From Chloroflexota bacterium (GTDB taxonomy: Bacteria > Chloroflexota > Anaerolineae > Anaerolineales > Villigracilaceae): a DNA stretch of 64,000 nucleotides. The notes beneath the pieces were generated by a model. That model did not search any database. It saw only the letters and a program-made list of their open reading frames with translations, and was not told the DNA's origin. Positions 15,953-23,218 of the stretch are shown piece by piece. The DNA is taken from NCBI GenBank assembly GCA_021795965.1, contig JAJYOU010000012.1, positions 1 through 64,000 of the forward strand, given 5' to 3'. The first letter of the stretch is position 1; the number at the start of each line of letters is the position of its first letter. Position numbers and translations under genes: made by a program.

Positions 15953-17085
15953 AGGCTGTGGATCTGCTTTCCAATGCTAGTTTTGAGCAATTCAACTGAT
16001 TCGCTTCCCTGAAACAGCACCAACCCATCGCGCATTGATCTTTGGGCATCGTACTCTGCCATGTAGCCATAACCGCCCAGGATATGTACACACTGCAAGC
16101 CAGCCTGGCGCGCCAGGCTACCTGCCTGCATTCGCGCCACAGCTGCTTCCATGGCAAACGGTTTACCCTGATCGGCAAGCCAGCAGGCGTGGAAAAGCTG
16201 CCAGCGCGCGGACTGAATATTGATCACCAGGTCGACAAGCATGTGTTCCACAGCCTCAAACTGCAGAAGCACCTTCCCAAATTGAGAACGTTCGCGGGCA
16301 TAATTCAGGGCATAGGCATAGGCCCCCTGCGAAATTCCCAATCCAATTGCCGCGCCACAAATCTGGTCAAGGGCAACCAGGGAAATCGACTGAGCTTTTC
16401 CATTTCCGAAAAACTGCTGCCCGCCCAGAACCTGATCCTGGCTTACCTGAACCTGGTCGAAAATAACATTGCCGAGTCCAGTTCCGCGCATTCCCAGCGT
16501 GGGAATGACTTGTATTTGCAGCCCGGGTGCATCCAGCGGGACAAGAAAGAACGAAATATTACCGGTTTGTTCTGCGCTGGCAGCCTGAACGAGCAAATAG
16601 TCTGCTCCGCCCTGATTGGCAAACAGCACATTATCTGCCTGACCATTCAGGCTATGCAATTCCGATCTGGATGTGACTTGAATATTATTCAAGGCGAATT
16701 CAGCCGGCATGGCAGGACTGAATTTCAACGCGCCTTTGGCGATTTGCGGCAGCAATTCCTGCTGTTGAGCCGGACTTCCAAACTGTGAAATCACCCGCCC
16801 GCCAAAAAGGCTGGTGGTGGCAAAGAGGGCTGCCAGGGCGGGTGATACGACCGCAATTTCTTCGATGGCAATCACAGTTCCAAGCAAATCCAACCCGAAG
16901 CCCCCAAATTCTTCGGGTGTATTTAAACCACAAAAGCCAATTTCTGCAATTTTTGCCAGGAGTTCTTTTGGGAAAGTGCCCTGTTCATCCAACGCATGCA
17001 CCGTCTCGCGCGGACACTCGCGCTGCATGAGCTTGCGCAGCGTATCCCGGATAAACACCTGATCACTTGTCAGCGAAAAATCCAT
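15949..17085 (-). CDS. Acyl-CoA dehydrogenase-like protein lacking catalytic base (probable partner subunit)
   Basis: A 378-residue protein with the full acyl-CoA dehydrogenase fold (N-terminal MDFSLTSDQVFIRDTLRKLM; C-terminal CVHILGGYGYMAEYDAQRSMRD). The canonical Glu after the C-terminal helix is Gln359 (LFQGSESVELL), and the alternative helix-G base position is Asp240-Gln241. The flavin-loop motif TEPxAGSD is replaced by SPAMPAEFALNN. These changes argue against independent catalysis. In ChsE-type heterotetramers two dissimilar subunits share active sites, so this protein may pair with the product of 12712-13860. Four-base overlap with the thiolase-like gene supports co-expression. Residue assignments are by eye. 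Confidence 0.85.
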   Translation of the reverse strand: MDFSLTSDQVFIRDTLRKLMQRECPRETVHALDEQGTFPKELLAKIAEIGFCGLNTPEEFGGFGLDLLGTVIAIEEIAVVSPALAALFATTSLFGGRVISQFGSPAQQQELLPQIAKGALKFSPAMPAEFALNNIQVTSRSELHSLNGQADNVLFANQGGADYLLVQAASAEQTGNISFFLVPLDAPGLQIQVIPTLGMRGTGLGNVIFDQVQVSQDQVLGGQQFFGNGKAQSISLVALDQICGAAIGLGISQGAYAYALNYARERSQFGKVLLQFEAVEHMLVDLVINIQSARWQLFHACWLADQGKPFAMEAAVARMQAGSLARQAGLQCVHILGGYGYMAEYDAQRSMRDGLVLFQGSESVELLKTSIGKQIHSL

Positions 17086-17099
17086 TTTTTCATCCCAGG

Positions 17100-18785
17100 T
17101 TATTGATTTCGGATCATTTCTCGGATGGATCGTTTTAGTACCTTCCCGACCGGGTTGCGCGGCAGGGCACTGATCGTCACCAGTTTCTCGGGAAGTTTGT
17201 AAACAGCAACATCTTTAGCCTTGAGAGCTGCAATGATTTCTTCCAGAGTCACTACCTGACCGGGTTTTGGTACGACAACGGCGCAGGTTATTTCTCCCAG
17301 GCGTTCATCAGGATAACCCACCACAGCCACCTCTGCCAGGTTCGGCAGACCCATGATGAGTGACTCGATCTCTTCAGCAGAAATGTTCATGCCCCCGCGA
17401 ATGATGATATCTTTCGCGCGCCCAACAAACTTGTAACCATTCAAGTTGTCCGGCTGCCCGGCAATCTCAAACAAGTCGCCTGTATAAAAATAACCGTCCG
17501 CATCAAAAGATTTATGGGTTAATTCGGGACGGTGGTAATAACCAGGGAAAATGCCGGGACCTTTGATGCACATTTCGCCGGGAACGCCAGGTTCTGTCAC
17601 CACTTCACCATTTGCAACCAGCTTGGTGGACATCTGAGCTGCCACGCGTGAAGCCCAGGTAAAACCGGGGACACCAAAGCGAGGGAAATATTGCGCACGC
17701 AAATTTGGATCGGGGAATTCTTTCATCCCGCTGGTGAAGGATTCGCCCTCATTTGAACCAAATATGTTGATGACCGGAATATTGTAATCTTCCTGCCACT
17801 TTGCCACCATCCAGGGGGAAAGAGGAGCGGCACCTGAGCCGAAATTCTTGATACTGCTCAGATCGATTTTTTGTAATATCTCGGGGCGCATCAAGAGCAT
17901 ATTCAATACAGCGGGCGGGGCAACAGTGTAATTGATTTTCTCAATCATGATTTGACCCAGGTAAGTCTGGAGATCAAAAGGTTGGTGCATCACCAGTTTG
18001 CCTGCGGTAATCAACCAGGGCACAAAAATCCCGCCAATCCCAGCCATGTTGATCATCGGGAATGGGTTCAACAGCGAATGCCCTTGTTCAAACTCACAAC
18101 CATCCACAGAAGCATACGCGATCCAGATCCATTGATTATGACTGCGCGGTACTCCTTTTGGTTCGGTTTCGGTGCCCGAAGTCCAGCAAATAGTGAAAAT
18201 ATCATTCGCTGATACATTCGCATGCGGAGGTTGCTCTGCCCGTGGGGTGGTCAGTAATGCCGTGAGCGACAGCACCCCGGCTGGCAGGTTATCACCCAGT
18301 GCAAAAATGGTTTTTAACCCAGGGAAACTTTCCTGCATGCCAAGTACCATTTCAACTGAATCAAAACCAGCGAAATTATTGGCGCAAATGAAAGCCTTGG
18401 GTTCTGCGATCGACACCACTGATTTCAACTCGTGAGAGCGGAATTGGACTGGTATCGGGCTCACAATCGCTCCAATACGCGTGGCTGCCAGGTAAACAGC
18501 CGCCAATTCAACGATATTTGGAAGCTGAACCATGATTACATCATCCTGCTTAAGTCCAGCCTCCTTCAAGCCAGTTGCCAGCCAACTACTGACCTGATCC
18601 AATTGGGTGTAGGTCAGTCGCTGCGGATCCCCCGTTGTCCAGGTCGAACGGTTGGGTGGATCAACAATCGCAACCGCATCAGGGGAATTTTTTGCATTCC
18701 TGAGGAAAAGATCAAGAATGGTATCGGTTCCCCACCAACCTTTTTCGGTATATTCTTTAATTCTTTCTTCTGAATCGAGAATCAT
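17100..18785 (-). CDS. AMP-dependent acyl-CoA synthetase / ligase (first)
   Basis: A 561-residue ANL-superfamily enzyme activating a carboxylic acid to its CoA thioester via an acyl-adenylate. Motifs: P-loop-like TICWTSGTETEPKGVPRSH, the A5 region FGSNEGESF, the ATP-ribose motif YTGDLFEIAG, the hinge GRAKDIIIRGGMNISAEEIE and the C-terminal catalytic Lys in NPVGKVLKRSI. The start is the ATG at 18785, with AAAGGAG eight bases upstream. The predicted first strand (EKGWWGTDTILDLF) resembles cyclohexanecarboxylate/2,3-dihydroxybenzoate-type ligases. It is the second gene of the operon. Confidence 0.93.
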   Translation of the reverse strand: MILDSEERIKEYTEKGWWGTDTILDLFLRNAKNSPDAVAIVDPPNRSTWTTGDPQRLTYTQLDQVSSWLATGLKEAGLKQDDVIMVQLPNIVELAAVYLAATRIGAIVSPIPVQFRSHELKSVVSIAEPKAFICANNFAGFDSVEMVLGMQESFPGLKTIFALGDNLPAGVLSLTALLTTPRAEQPPHANVSANDIFTICWTSGTETEPKGVPRSHNQWIWIAYASVDGCEFEQGHSLLNPFPMINMAGIGGIFVPWLITAGKLVMHQPFDLQTYLGQIMIEKINYTVAPPAVLNMLLMRPEILQKIDLSSIKNFGSGAAPLSPWMVAKWQEDYNIPVINIFGSNEGESFTSGMKEFPDPNLRAQYFPRFGVPGFTWASRVAAQMSTKLVANGEVVTEPGVPGEMCIKGPGIFPGYYHRPELTHKSFDADGYFYTGDLFEIAGQPDNLNGYKFVGRAKDIIIRGGMNISAEEIESLIMGLPNLAEVAVVGYPDERLGEITCAVVVPKPGQVVTLEEIIAALKAKDVAVYKLPEKLVTISALPRNPVGKVLKRSIREMIRNQ

Positions 18786-18817
18786 GTGCTTGTCTCCTTT
18801 GGTAAGAATACATTGGG

Positions 18818-20389
18818 TCAAATCTGGCGGTCTCTCCCACGCCAGTATGGTTCTCTGATTTTCTTTTTATCCAGCTTCCCGAGGTTAGTCAGTGGAATTG
18901 CCTCCCAAAATTCAACAGATTTGGGGGCTAAAAGACTGCCTTTGCGGGATTTTACAAACTGGATCAGTTCTGCTTCAGTGACCGATTTTCCTGGATTCAG
19001 GACAACAATTGCTTTGGTTGCTTCTCCCCATTTATCATCCGGAACGCCAATCACGGCAACCTGTTTGACGGCTTCATGTTCGAACAAAACATCTTCCACC
19101 TCCCGTGGAAAGATGTTGTAACCACCACTGATGATCATGTCCTTGGCACGATCGACAATATAGATGAAACCATCCTCATCACGGCGAGCCATATCTCCAG
19201 TGTGGAGCCAGCCATCTTGAATGGTGGCGGCAGTTTTCTCAGGATCCTTGTAATAACCATCCATCATAAAAGTGCTGCGTGCCACAATCTCACCCACTTC
19301 CCCGCCAGACACTTCCTTGCCGTTTTCATCGATTAACTTGATTTGAGTGGTGATTGTCGCCCTGCCACAGGAACTGAAAATCTGGCGCTCGCGCTCCGGG
19401 TTATCAATGACATGCTCTTCTTTTTGCAATGCGGTCAGAATCATGGGGGATTCAGTTTGGCCATAATATTGCGAGAAAATCGGTCCATAGCGCGTGATTG
19501 CCTGCTTGAGGCGTTCGGGCGCAATTGGAGCTGCACCGTAAAGAATATCCCGCAGGCTGCTGGTATCATACTTCGCCCAATCAGGGAAATCCAAGAGCGA
19601 GTAAATCATGGTAGGCACAAGCATGGCTGCAGTGACTTTTTCTTTTTCCACCTGCTCCAGGAAATGGATTGGAGAAAAAGATTCCATAATCAGGCATATC
19701 CCCCGGCGCATTAGAACCGGGAGTAATAGCACACCACCGGCGTGGGTCATTGGAGTCATGTAAGCAAAAGTCTCATCACGCCCCAGGCTTAATTCCAACA
19801 TTTCCAAAATTACCGCGTTTACCCAGGCACGATGGGAAAGCATCACCCCTTTTGGTCGACCGGTCGTACCACCCGTGTAATAAATGCCACACAAATCATC
19901 AGAAGTCACTTCAACATGGGTTGGTTGAGAAGTGTGACTTGCCATCATTGATTGCAAATGAAGGTGCCCTGCTGGCACTTTGGCTGGGTCGGATGAAACG
20001 CAGATGAAATATTTAACGGTTTCCAGTCTTGGGATCATCGCGAGGACGCGCTCTGTCAATTTTTCATGGTAAACCAAGACCACTGCCTCGGAATGGTTCA
20101 TCATATAAATATGATCGTCCGAACTCAGCAAGACAGCCAAGGGAACGCGAACCGCGCCGATTTTTGCCAGTGCATATTCAGTAAAAATATATTCGGGGCA
20201 GTTGGACATGAGGAATGCGACCCTCTGTCCTTTTTGCAAGCCAAGTTCGAGAAAAGCATTCGCAAGGCGATAAGCGTTTTCCCCCATTTGTCGATATGTA
20301 TATGAGAGCTCGTTGTACTTGATTGCGGTATGCGAGCCGTAGCTACTGGAACATGAATCAAACAAATCGCCTACAGTTGTATTATTCAT
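18818..20389 (-). CDS. AMP-dependent acyl-CoA synthetase / ligase (second)
   Basis: A 523-residue ANL-superfamily ligase. Motifs: GIYYTGGTTGRPKGVMLSH, YYGQTESPM, HTGDMARRDEDGFIYIVDR, the hinge DMIISGGYNIFPREVEDVL and the catalytic Lys in NLGKLDKKKIREP. It is the promoter-proximal gene: the predicted sigma-70 promoter lies 66-93 bases upstream and GGGAGAG precedes the ATG. Two ligases in one operon suggest that two acids enter or re-enter the pathway, for example the initial substrate and a released side-chain product. Confidence 0.94.
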   Translation of the reverse strand: MNNTTVGDLFDSCSSSYGSHTAIKYNELSYTYRQMGENAYRLANAFLELGLQKGQRVAFLMSNCPEYIFTEYALAKIGAVRVPLAVLLSSDDHIYMMNHSEAVVLVYHEKLTERVLAMIPRLETVKYFICVSSDPAKVPAGHLHLQSMMASHTSQPTHVEVTSDDLCGIYYTGGTTGRPKGVMLSHRAWVNAVILEMLELSLGRDETFAYMTPMTHAGGVLLLPVLMRRGICLIMESFSPIHFLEQVEKEKVTAAMLVPTMIYSLLDFPDWAKYDTSSLRDILYGAAPIAPERLKQAITRYGPIFSQYYGQTESPMILTALQKEEHVIDNPERERQIFSSCGRATITTQIKLIDENGKEVSGGEVGEIVARSTFMMDGYYKDPEKTAATIQDGWLHTGDMARRDEDGFIYIVDRAKDMIISGGYNIFPREVEDVLFEHEAVKQVAVIGVPDDKWGEATKAIVVLNPGKSVTEAELIQFVKSRKGSLLAPKSVEFWEAIPLTNLGKLDKKKIREPYWRGRDRQI

Positions 20390-20438
20390 CAGTAACTCTC
20401 CCGAGAAATTAGATTTTGATCGAATATGAACGAGAGTC

Positions 20439-20476
20439 AGGAAACTATAAAACCATTATAGTGTTTTTAGTTTCCT
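20439..20476. promoter_or_regulatory. Imperfect 38-bp palindrome, candidate TetR operator
   Basis: The arms AGGAAACTA and its complement TAGTTTCCT, plus an inner AAA/TTT pair, are symmetric about 20457.5; 14 of 19 positions pair. It covers the spacer and -10 hexamer of the predicted promoter, so a bound protein would block RNA polymerase. The TetR gene at 12068-12676 in the same operon is the obvious candidate ligand-binding repressor. The assignment is inference. Confidence 0.5.
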
Positions 20477-20482
20477 TGTCAA
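20455..20482 (-). promoter_or_regulatory. Consensus sigma-70-type promoter of the acyl-CoA operon
   Basis: On the reverse strand TTGACA (20482-20477) and TATAAT (20460-20455) are both perfect consensus hexamers separated by 16 bases. Transcription would start near 20448, giving a leader of about 60 bases before the ligase ATG at 20389. The position upstream of the first gene of a sixteen-gene collinear run fits an operon promoter. Confidence 0.65.
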
Positions 20483-20744
20483 TATCCTATTTTAGAAAAA
20501 AAACCATTTTGGTTACAAATTAAAAAAACAATATCCCCGTTGAAGATATTTATCCAATTGTGAAATTGAACATCCAAATGCTATCGAGCCAGTCTGCGTT
20601 CCTTAGAGCGTGTTTAAGAATTGAATTGAGGAGACGAGTGGTCGCCATCCAGAACCGAGCGCCGGAGCTATTGCCAGCCAATCGCTCAAGACACCTGAAG
20701 AATGCGTTGAAGTCGGCTATGCGCATGCCCGTTTCAGGCTGAAA
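20483..20744. other. Gap between operon promoter and repeat copy 2; possible IS end
   Basis: The left half is AT-rich upstream promoter sequence. From about 20606 the base composition rises and begins with GAGCGTGTTTAAGAATT, which resembles the terminal region of IS5-like elements. No transposase frame is present, so I can only call it possible transposon debris abutting the repeat. Confidence 0.25.
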
Positions 20745-20918
20745 GTGTAGGGTGTGCAGGGTCGTGACCCTCTTGCCGGGAGTTTCGCTTAAGGGGCATG
20801 CTGTACATTAACATTAAGGGCTGTGTATACATAACCCTACACACTCTACACAATCTAAAAAAAAGAAACCTAGAGCAGACTATTAAAGACTCTGCATTTT
20901 CACGCAGCTCGGGTAAAA
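20745..20918. repeat. Dispersed element, copy 2: 107-bp inverted-repeat-ended core plus tail
   Basis: The core 20745-20851 matches the copy at 1264-1370 with only a few substitutions and no net length change, in the same orientation. It has the same terminal inverted repeats, the same internal motif GCTGTACATTAACATTAAGG and the same tail (GAGCAGAC...GACTCTGC, then CACGCAG) to about 20918. The two copies flank the whole aldo/keto reductase plus acyl-CoA island as direct repeats about 19.5 kb apart. Confidence 0.7.
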
Positions 20919-21497
20919 GACCGGGGGTGGATCGCCCTAAGTAATTAAAACAGTTGCACCTAAATAATTTTTAACATTCAAACTGGAAAGGCGACTCTCT
21001 CACAATATCCATTATTTTCTTGCGGGGGGAATAAATTCCATGACGATCGAAGCAGACCAGTCATCAATGCAGACATTCAACTTCGCTCTGGAATTATTAT
21101 TGAGAAATCAAGCAAGATGATGACCTCGTAACAATTCCAAACAAAAATTTACTTCCCGTAGAATAAATATAATAATGAAGGGAGGAGATGTGATAACACG
21201 AATATGGGTGCTTTTCTCTACATAATGGAAACATGATCTTACCAAACCGAGTGTTATCAGGGCTAACGCTCACCTGACCGGCTACTCTTGTCCTACACCC
21301 TTCCCATTTTCAACTACTCGGACTAACATTCTGTATTGTATTAATCCAAGTACCACAGGTCAAACTGGTTCCACCGGACAAGTTTAAGCCTGTTAATAGC
21401 TGTCTGATAATTTTCACCTTTTTTAGGTAATTGAAACGTCATGGAAAATATTAATTCGACCATTATCTGATTGATGACGCGAGGATAAAATCAAGTA
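20919..21497. other. Intergenic stretch, no convincing gene
   Basis: About 580 bases of moderately AT-rich sequence between the repeat and the phosphatase gene. A 26-codon forward frame from an ATG near 21041, preceded by GGGGG, is the only frame with a ribosome-binding-site-like leader, and it has no recognisable product. The leader of the downstream phosphatase presumably starts in the last 100 bases, but no promoter hexamers stand out. Confidence 0.4.
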
Positions 21498-21977
21498 ATG
21501 CCATCTGTCCTATTTGTATGTACAGGGAATCAATGTCGTTCGCCGCTTGCCGCGGCGTTTTTTCGCAAGTTTCTGGAACGTGACAAAAGCTTGATCGATT
21601 GGATGGTGACAAGCGCTGGCACATGGACGCGTGACGGGCTATCGGTTTCACCTTTTTGCATGGATTTGGCGCGAGCCCATGGGGTGGATTTGAGCGGGCA
21701 CCATACTCGTTCCATCACCAGTCTGCCAATCAAGAGATTTAATGTTATAGTGGTGATGGAGCAAGGACAAAAAGAAGCGTTGGTAACCGAATTTCAAGAA
21801 GTCAGGAATAAGATCTTTTTGCTTTCGACATTAGCTGGTCGCCTCCCTTACGACATCAAGGACCCCATTTCGCAGGATGCCGAAACTGCCAGTGAGATCA
21901 TTCGTGACATGCGCGAGTGTATTGAATTTGCTTTTGCGCGTATTTGCATGGCTGCGCTTGACGGAAAGGATAATTAA
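21498..21977 (+). CDS. Low-molecular-weight protein tyrosine phosphatase (first)
   Basis: A 159-residue phosphatase. The N-terminal active-site loop CTGNQCRS (Cys-x5-Arg) follows the first strand, and the general-acid Asp lies in the DIKDP segment near residue 122. In polysaccharide loci such enzymes (Wzb/Etp type) dephosphorylate a BY-kinase like the one at 30255-32174. A second paralogue lies beside that kinase at 29505-29972; both share the same unusual C-terminal extension around the DP motif. GAGG lies about eleven bases before the ATG. Followed by a small HTH gene and an antiterminator gene on the same strand. Confidence 0.9.
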   Translation: MPSVLFVCTGNQCRSPLAAAFFRKFLERDKSLIDWMVTSAGTWTRDGLSVSPFCMDLARAHGVDLSGHHTRSITSLPIKRFNVIVVMEQGQKEALVTEFQEVRNKIFLLSTLAGRLPYDIKDPISQDAETASEIIRDMRECIEFAFARICMAALDGKDN

Positions 21978-22062
21978 AATCAGTTGGATATAAATGCATT
22001 TGCCCCAGGTTATGGCTTGAATAACCGGGTTTTGGGCGACAGCGCTTGACCATAAGTGAGAT

Positions 22063-22269
22063 ATGTGTAACAAAGCCAACGAAAATTCGAATATCATGAC
22101 CGTTCACAACCTGGTGGTATACATGAAAATGAGCGATGTGAACATCTACCGCATGGTTCGCGCCGAGATCCTCCCGGTTATCCATATTGGCAAAATCTGG
22201 TGCTTAAAAAAGAATGGGACCGGCGCCTGGCCACGCAATCATGCCAGCACCAATCTCGAAATCACCTGA
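22063..22269 (+). CDS. Small MerR/excisionase-like HTH protein
   Basis: A 68-residue frame, of which the part from the second Met (base 22096) matches the helix-turn-helix type 17/excisionase domain. Its pattern is VVYMKMSDVNIYRMVRAEILPVIHIGKIWCLKK, a two-helix plus wing layout (shown here as overlapping short blocks: VNIYRMVRAE, LPVIHIGKIW). The usual Arg after the wing Trp is Cys, and the tail is short, so partial decay is possible. It sits between a phosphatase and a NusG/RfaH-like gene at the edge of the polysaccharide region. It could be a local regulator or a remnant of an integrated element. Confidence 0.55.
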   Translation: MCNKANENSNIMTVHNLVVYMKMSDVNIYRMVRAEILPVIHIGKIWCLKKNGTGAWPRNHASTNLEIT

Positions 22270-22370
22270 GTATTTGCCAGCTCTCAAAAGAATAGTTCCC
22301 GCCAAAACATCGCCAGCGTAAAGTGGTAAAAGTTTGGTGAGAATAACGCTAGAACCAAAGGATCACCTAT

Positions 22371-22898
22371 ATGCCGCTCGGATGGTATGCCCTGCACAGC
22401 AAACCTCGCAAAGAGGAGCTGCTATATGAGCAAGTGACACTGCTTAATATTGACAACTTCTTTCCGCGTATCCGTATTCAGACTGTCAACCCTCGTGCAG
22501 CCAAAGTCAAGGCATACTTCCCGGGATATGTCTTCATCCACGCTGATCTTGCCGAGATCGGTTTCTCCAACCTGAACTGGCTACCCGGTGCAACAGGTCT
22601 GGTCTCTTTCGATGGCGAACCCGCCTCCATCCCAGAGACGTTGATCGAGGCAGTGCGCCGCAAAATAGAGCGCATCAACGACTTGGGCGGCGATCTGTAC
22701 GACGGTTTGGAATCCGGCGAAACGGTTCAGATCGCGGAAGGGCCATTCGCAGGTTACGAAGCGATCTTTGACGCCCGCCTGCCCGGCACGGAGCGGGTGC
22801 GCGTGCTGCTCAAACTGCTGCAGAAGCGCCAGTTCCCGGTCGAGTTGCCGGCGGCGCAGGTGGAACGCCTTCGGCAGAAAATAGTTCTGAAAAAATAG
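22371..22898 (+). CDS. NusG/RfaH-like specialised transcription antitermination factor (first)
   Basis: A 175-residue NusG paralogue. The NGN domain (about 4-105) starts GWYALHSKPRKEELLYEQV and contains KAYFPGYVFIHADL, and the C-terminal KOW motif reads SGETVQIAEGPFAGYEAIFD. Polysaccharide-linked paralogues (RfaH, UpxY, LoaP) load onto RNA polymerase at the leader of long operons and suppress termination. This one is close to the second copy at 61536-62069 but lies on the opposite strand at the other edge of the glycan locus. No long forward operon follows it directly, so it probably acts in trans. AAAGGA precedes the ATG. Confidence 0.9.
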   Translation: MPLGWYALHSKPRKEELLYEQVTLLNIDNFFPRIRIQTVNPRAAKVKAYFPGYVFIHADLAEIGFSNLNWLPGATGLVSFDGEPASIPETLIEAVRRKIERINDLGGDLYDGLESGETVQIAEGPFAGYEAIFDARLPGTERVRVLLKLLQKRQFPVELPAAQVERLRQKIVLKK

Positions 22899-22908
22899 CC
22901 CGGCAAGG

Positions 22909-23082
22909 CTATGCTACTGGGGTGTTCAGTTTTCGCAAAATCGAAATGGCTACGTATGAAAATCTGGTCTTCTGATATATTGCAGGTGATTGCTCCCTGA
23001 TCATGGTACCATCGGCAACTTTCTCAAGACTTTTCTGGTAAATATCCAGTGAATATTTTTGCAGATTCTCCCGTTTGTCCAA
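22909..23082 (-). pseudogene. Orphan C-terminal protein fragment
   Basis: A 57-codon reverse frame with clear protein character (QLDKRENLQKYSLDIYQKSL, then DGTMIREQSPAIYQKT, ending KLNTPVA and TAG). A stop closes the frame just upstream of a TTG at 23082, and there is no ribosome binding site, so this looks like the 3' end of a lost gene. I do not recognise the family. It lies tail to tail with the antiterminator gene. Confidence 0.35.
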
Positions 23083-23218
23083 TTGGCTGGGTTAACCAAG
23101 CTGGAAGATCTCAGCGGAGATGACGGCAAGATTTACCCCAATGCTTCCAAGGACAAGGTAATGAGTTAGCCCCTTACGGATTGTGGCTATACCTGGTTTT
23201 ACGTTACGGGGATGAATA

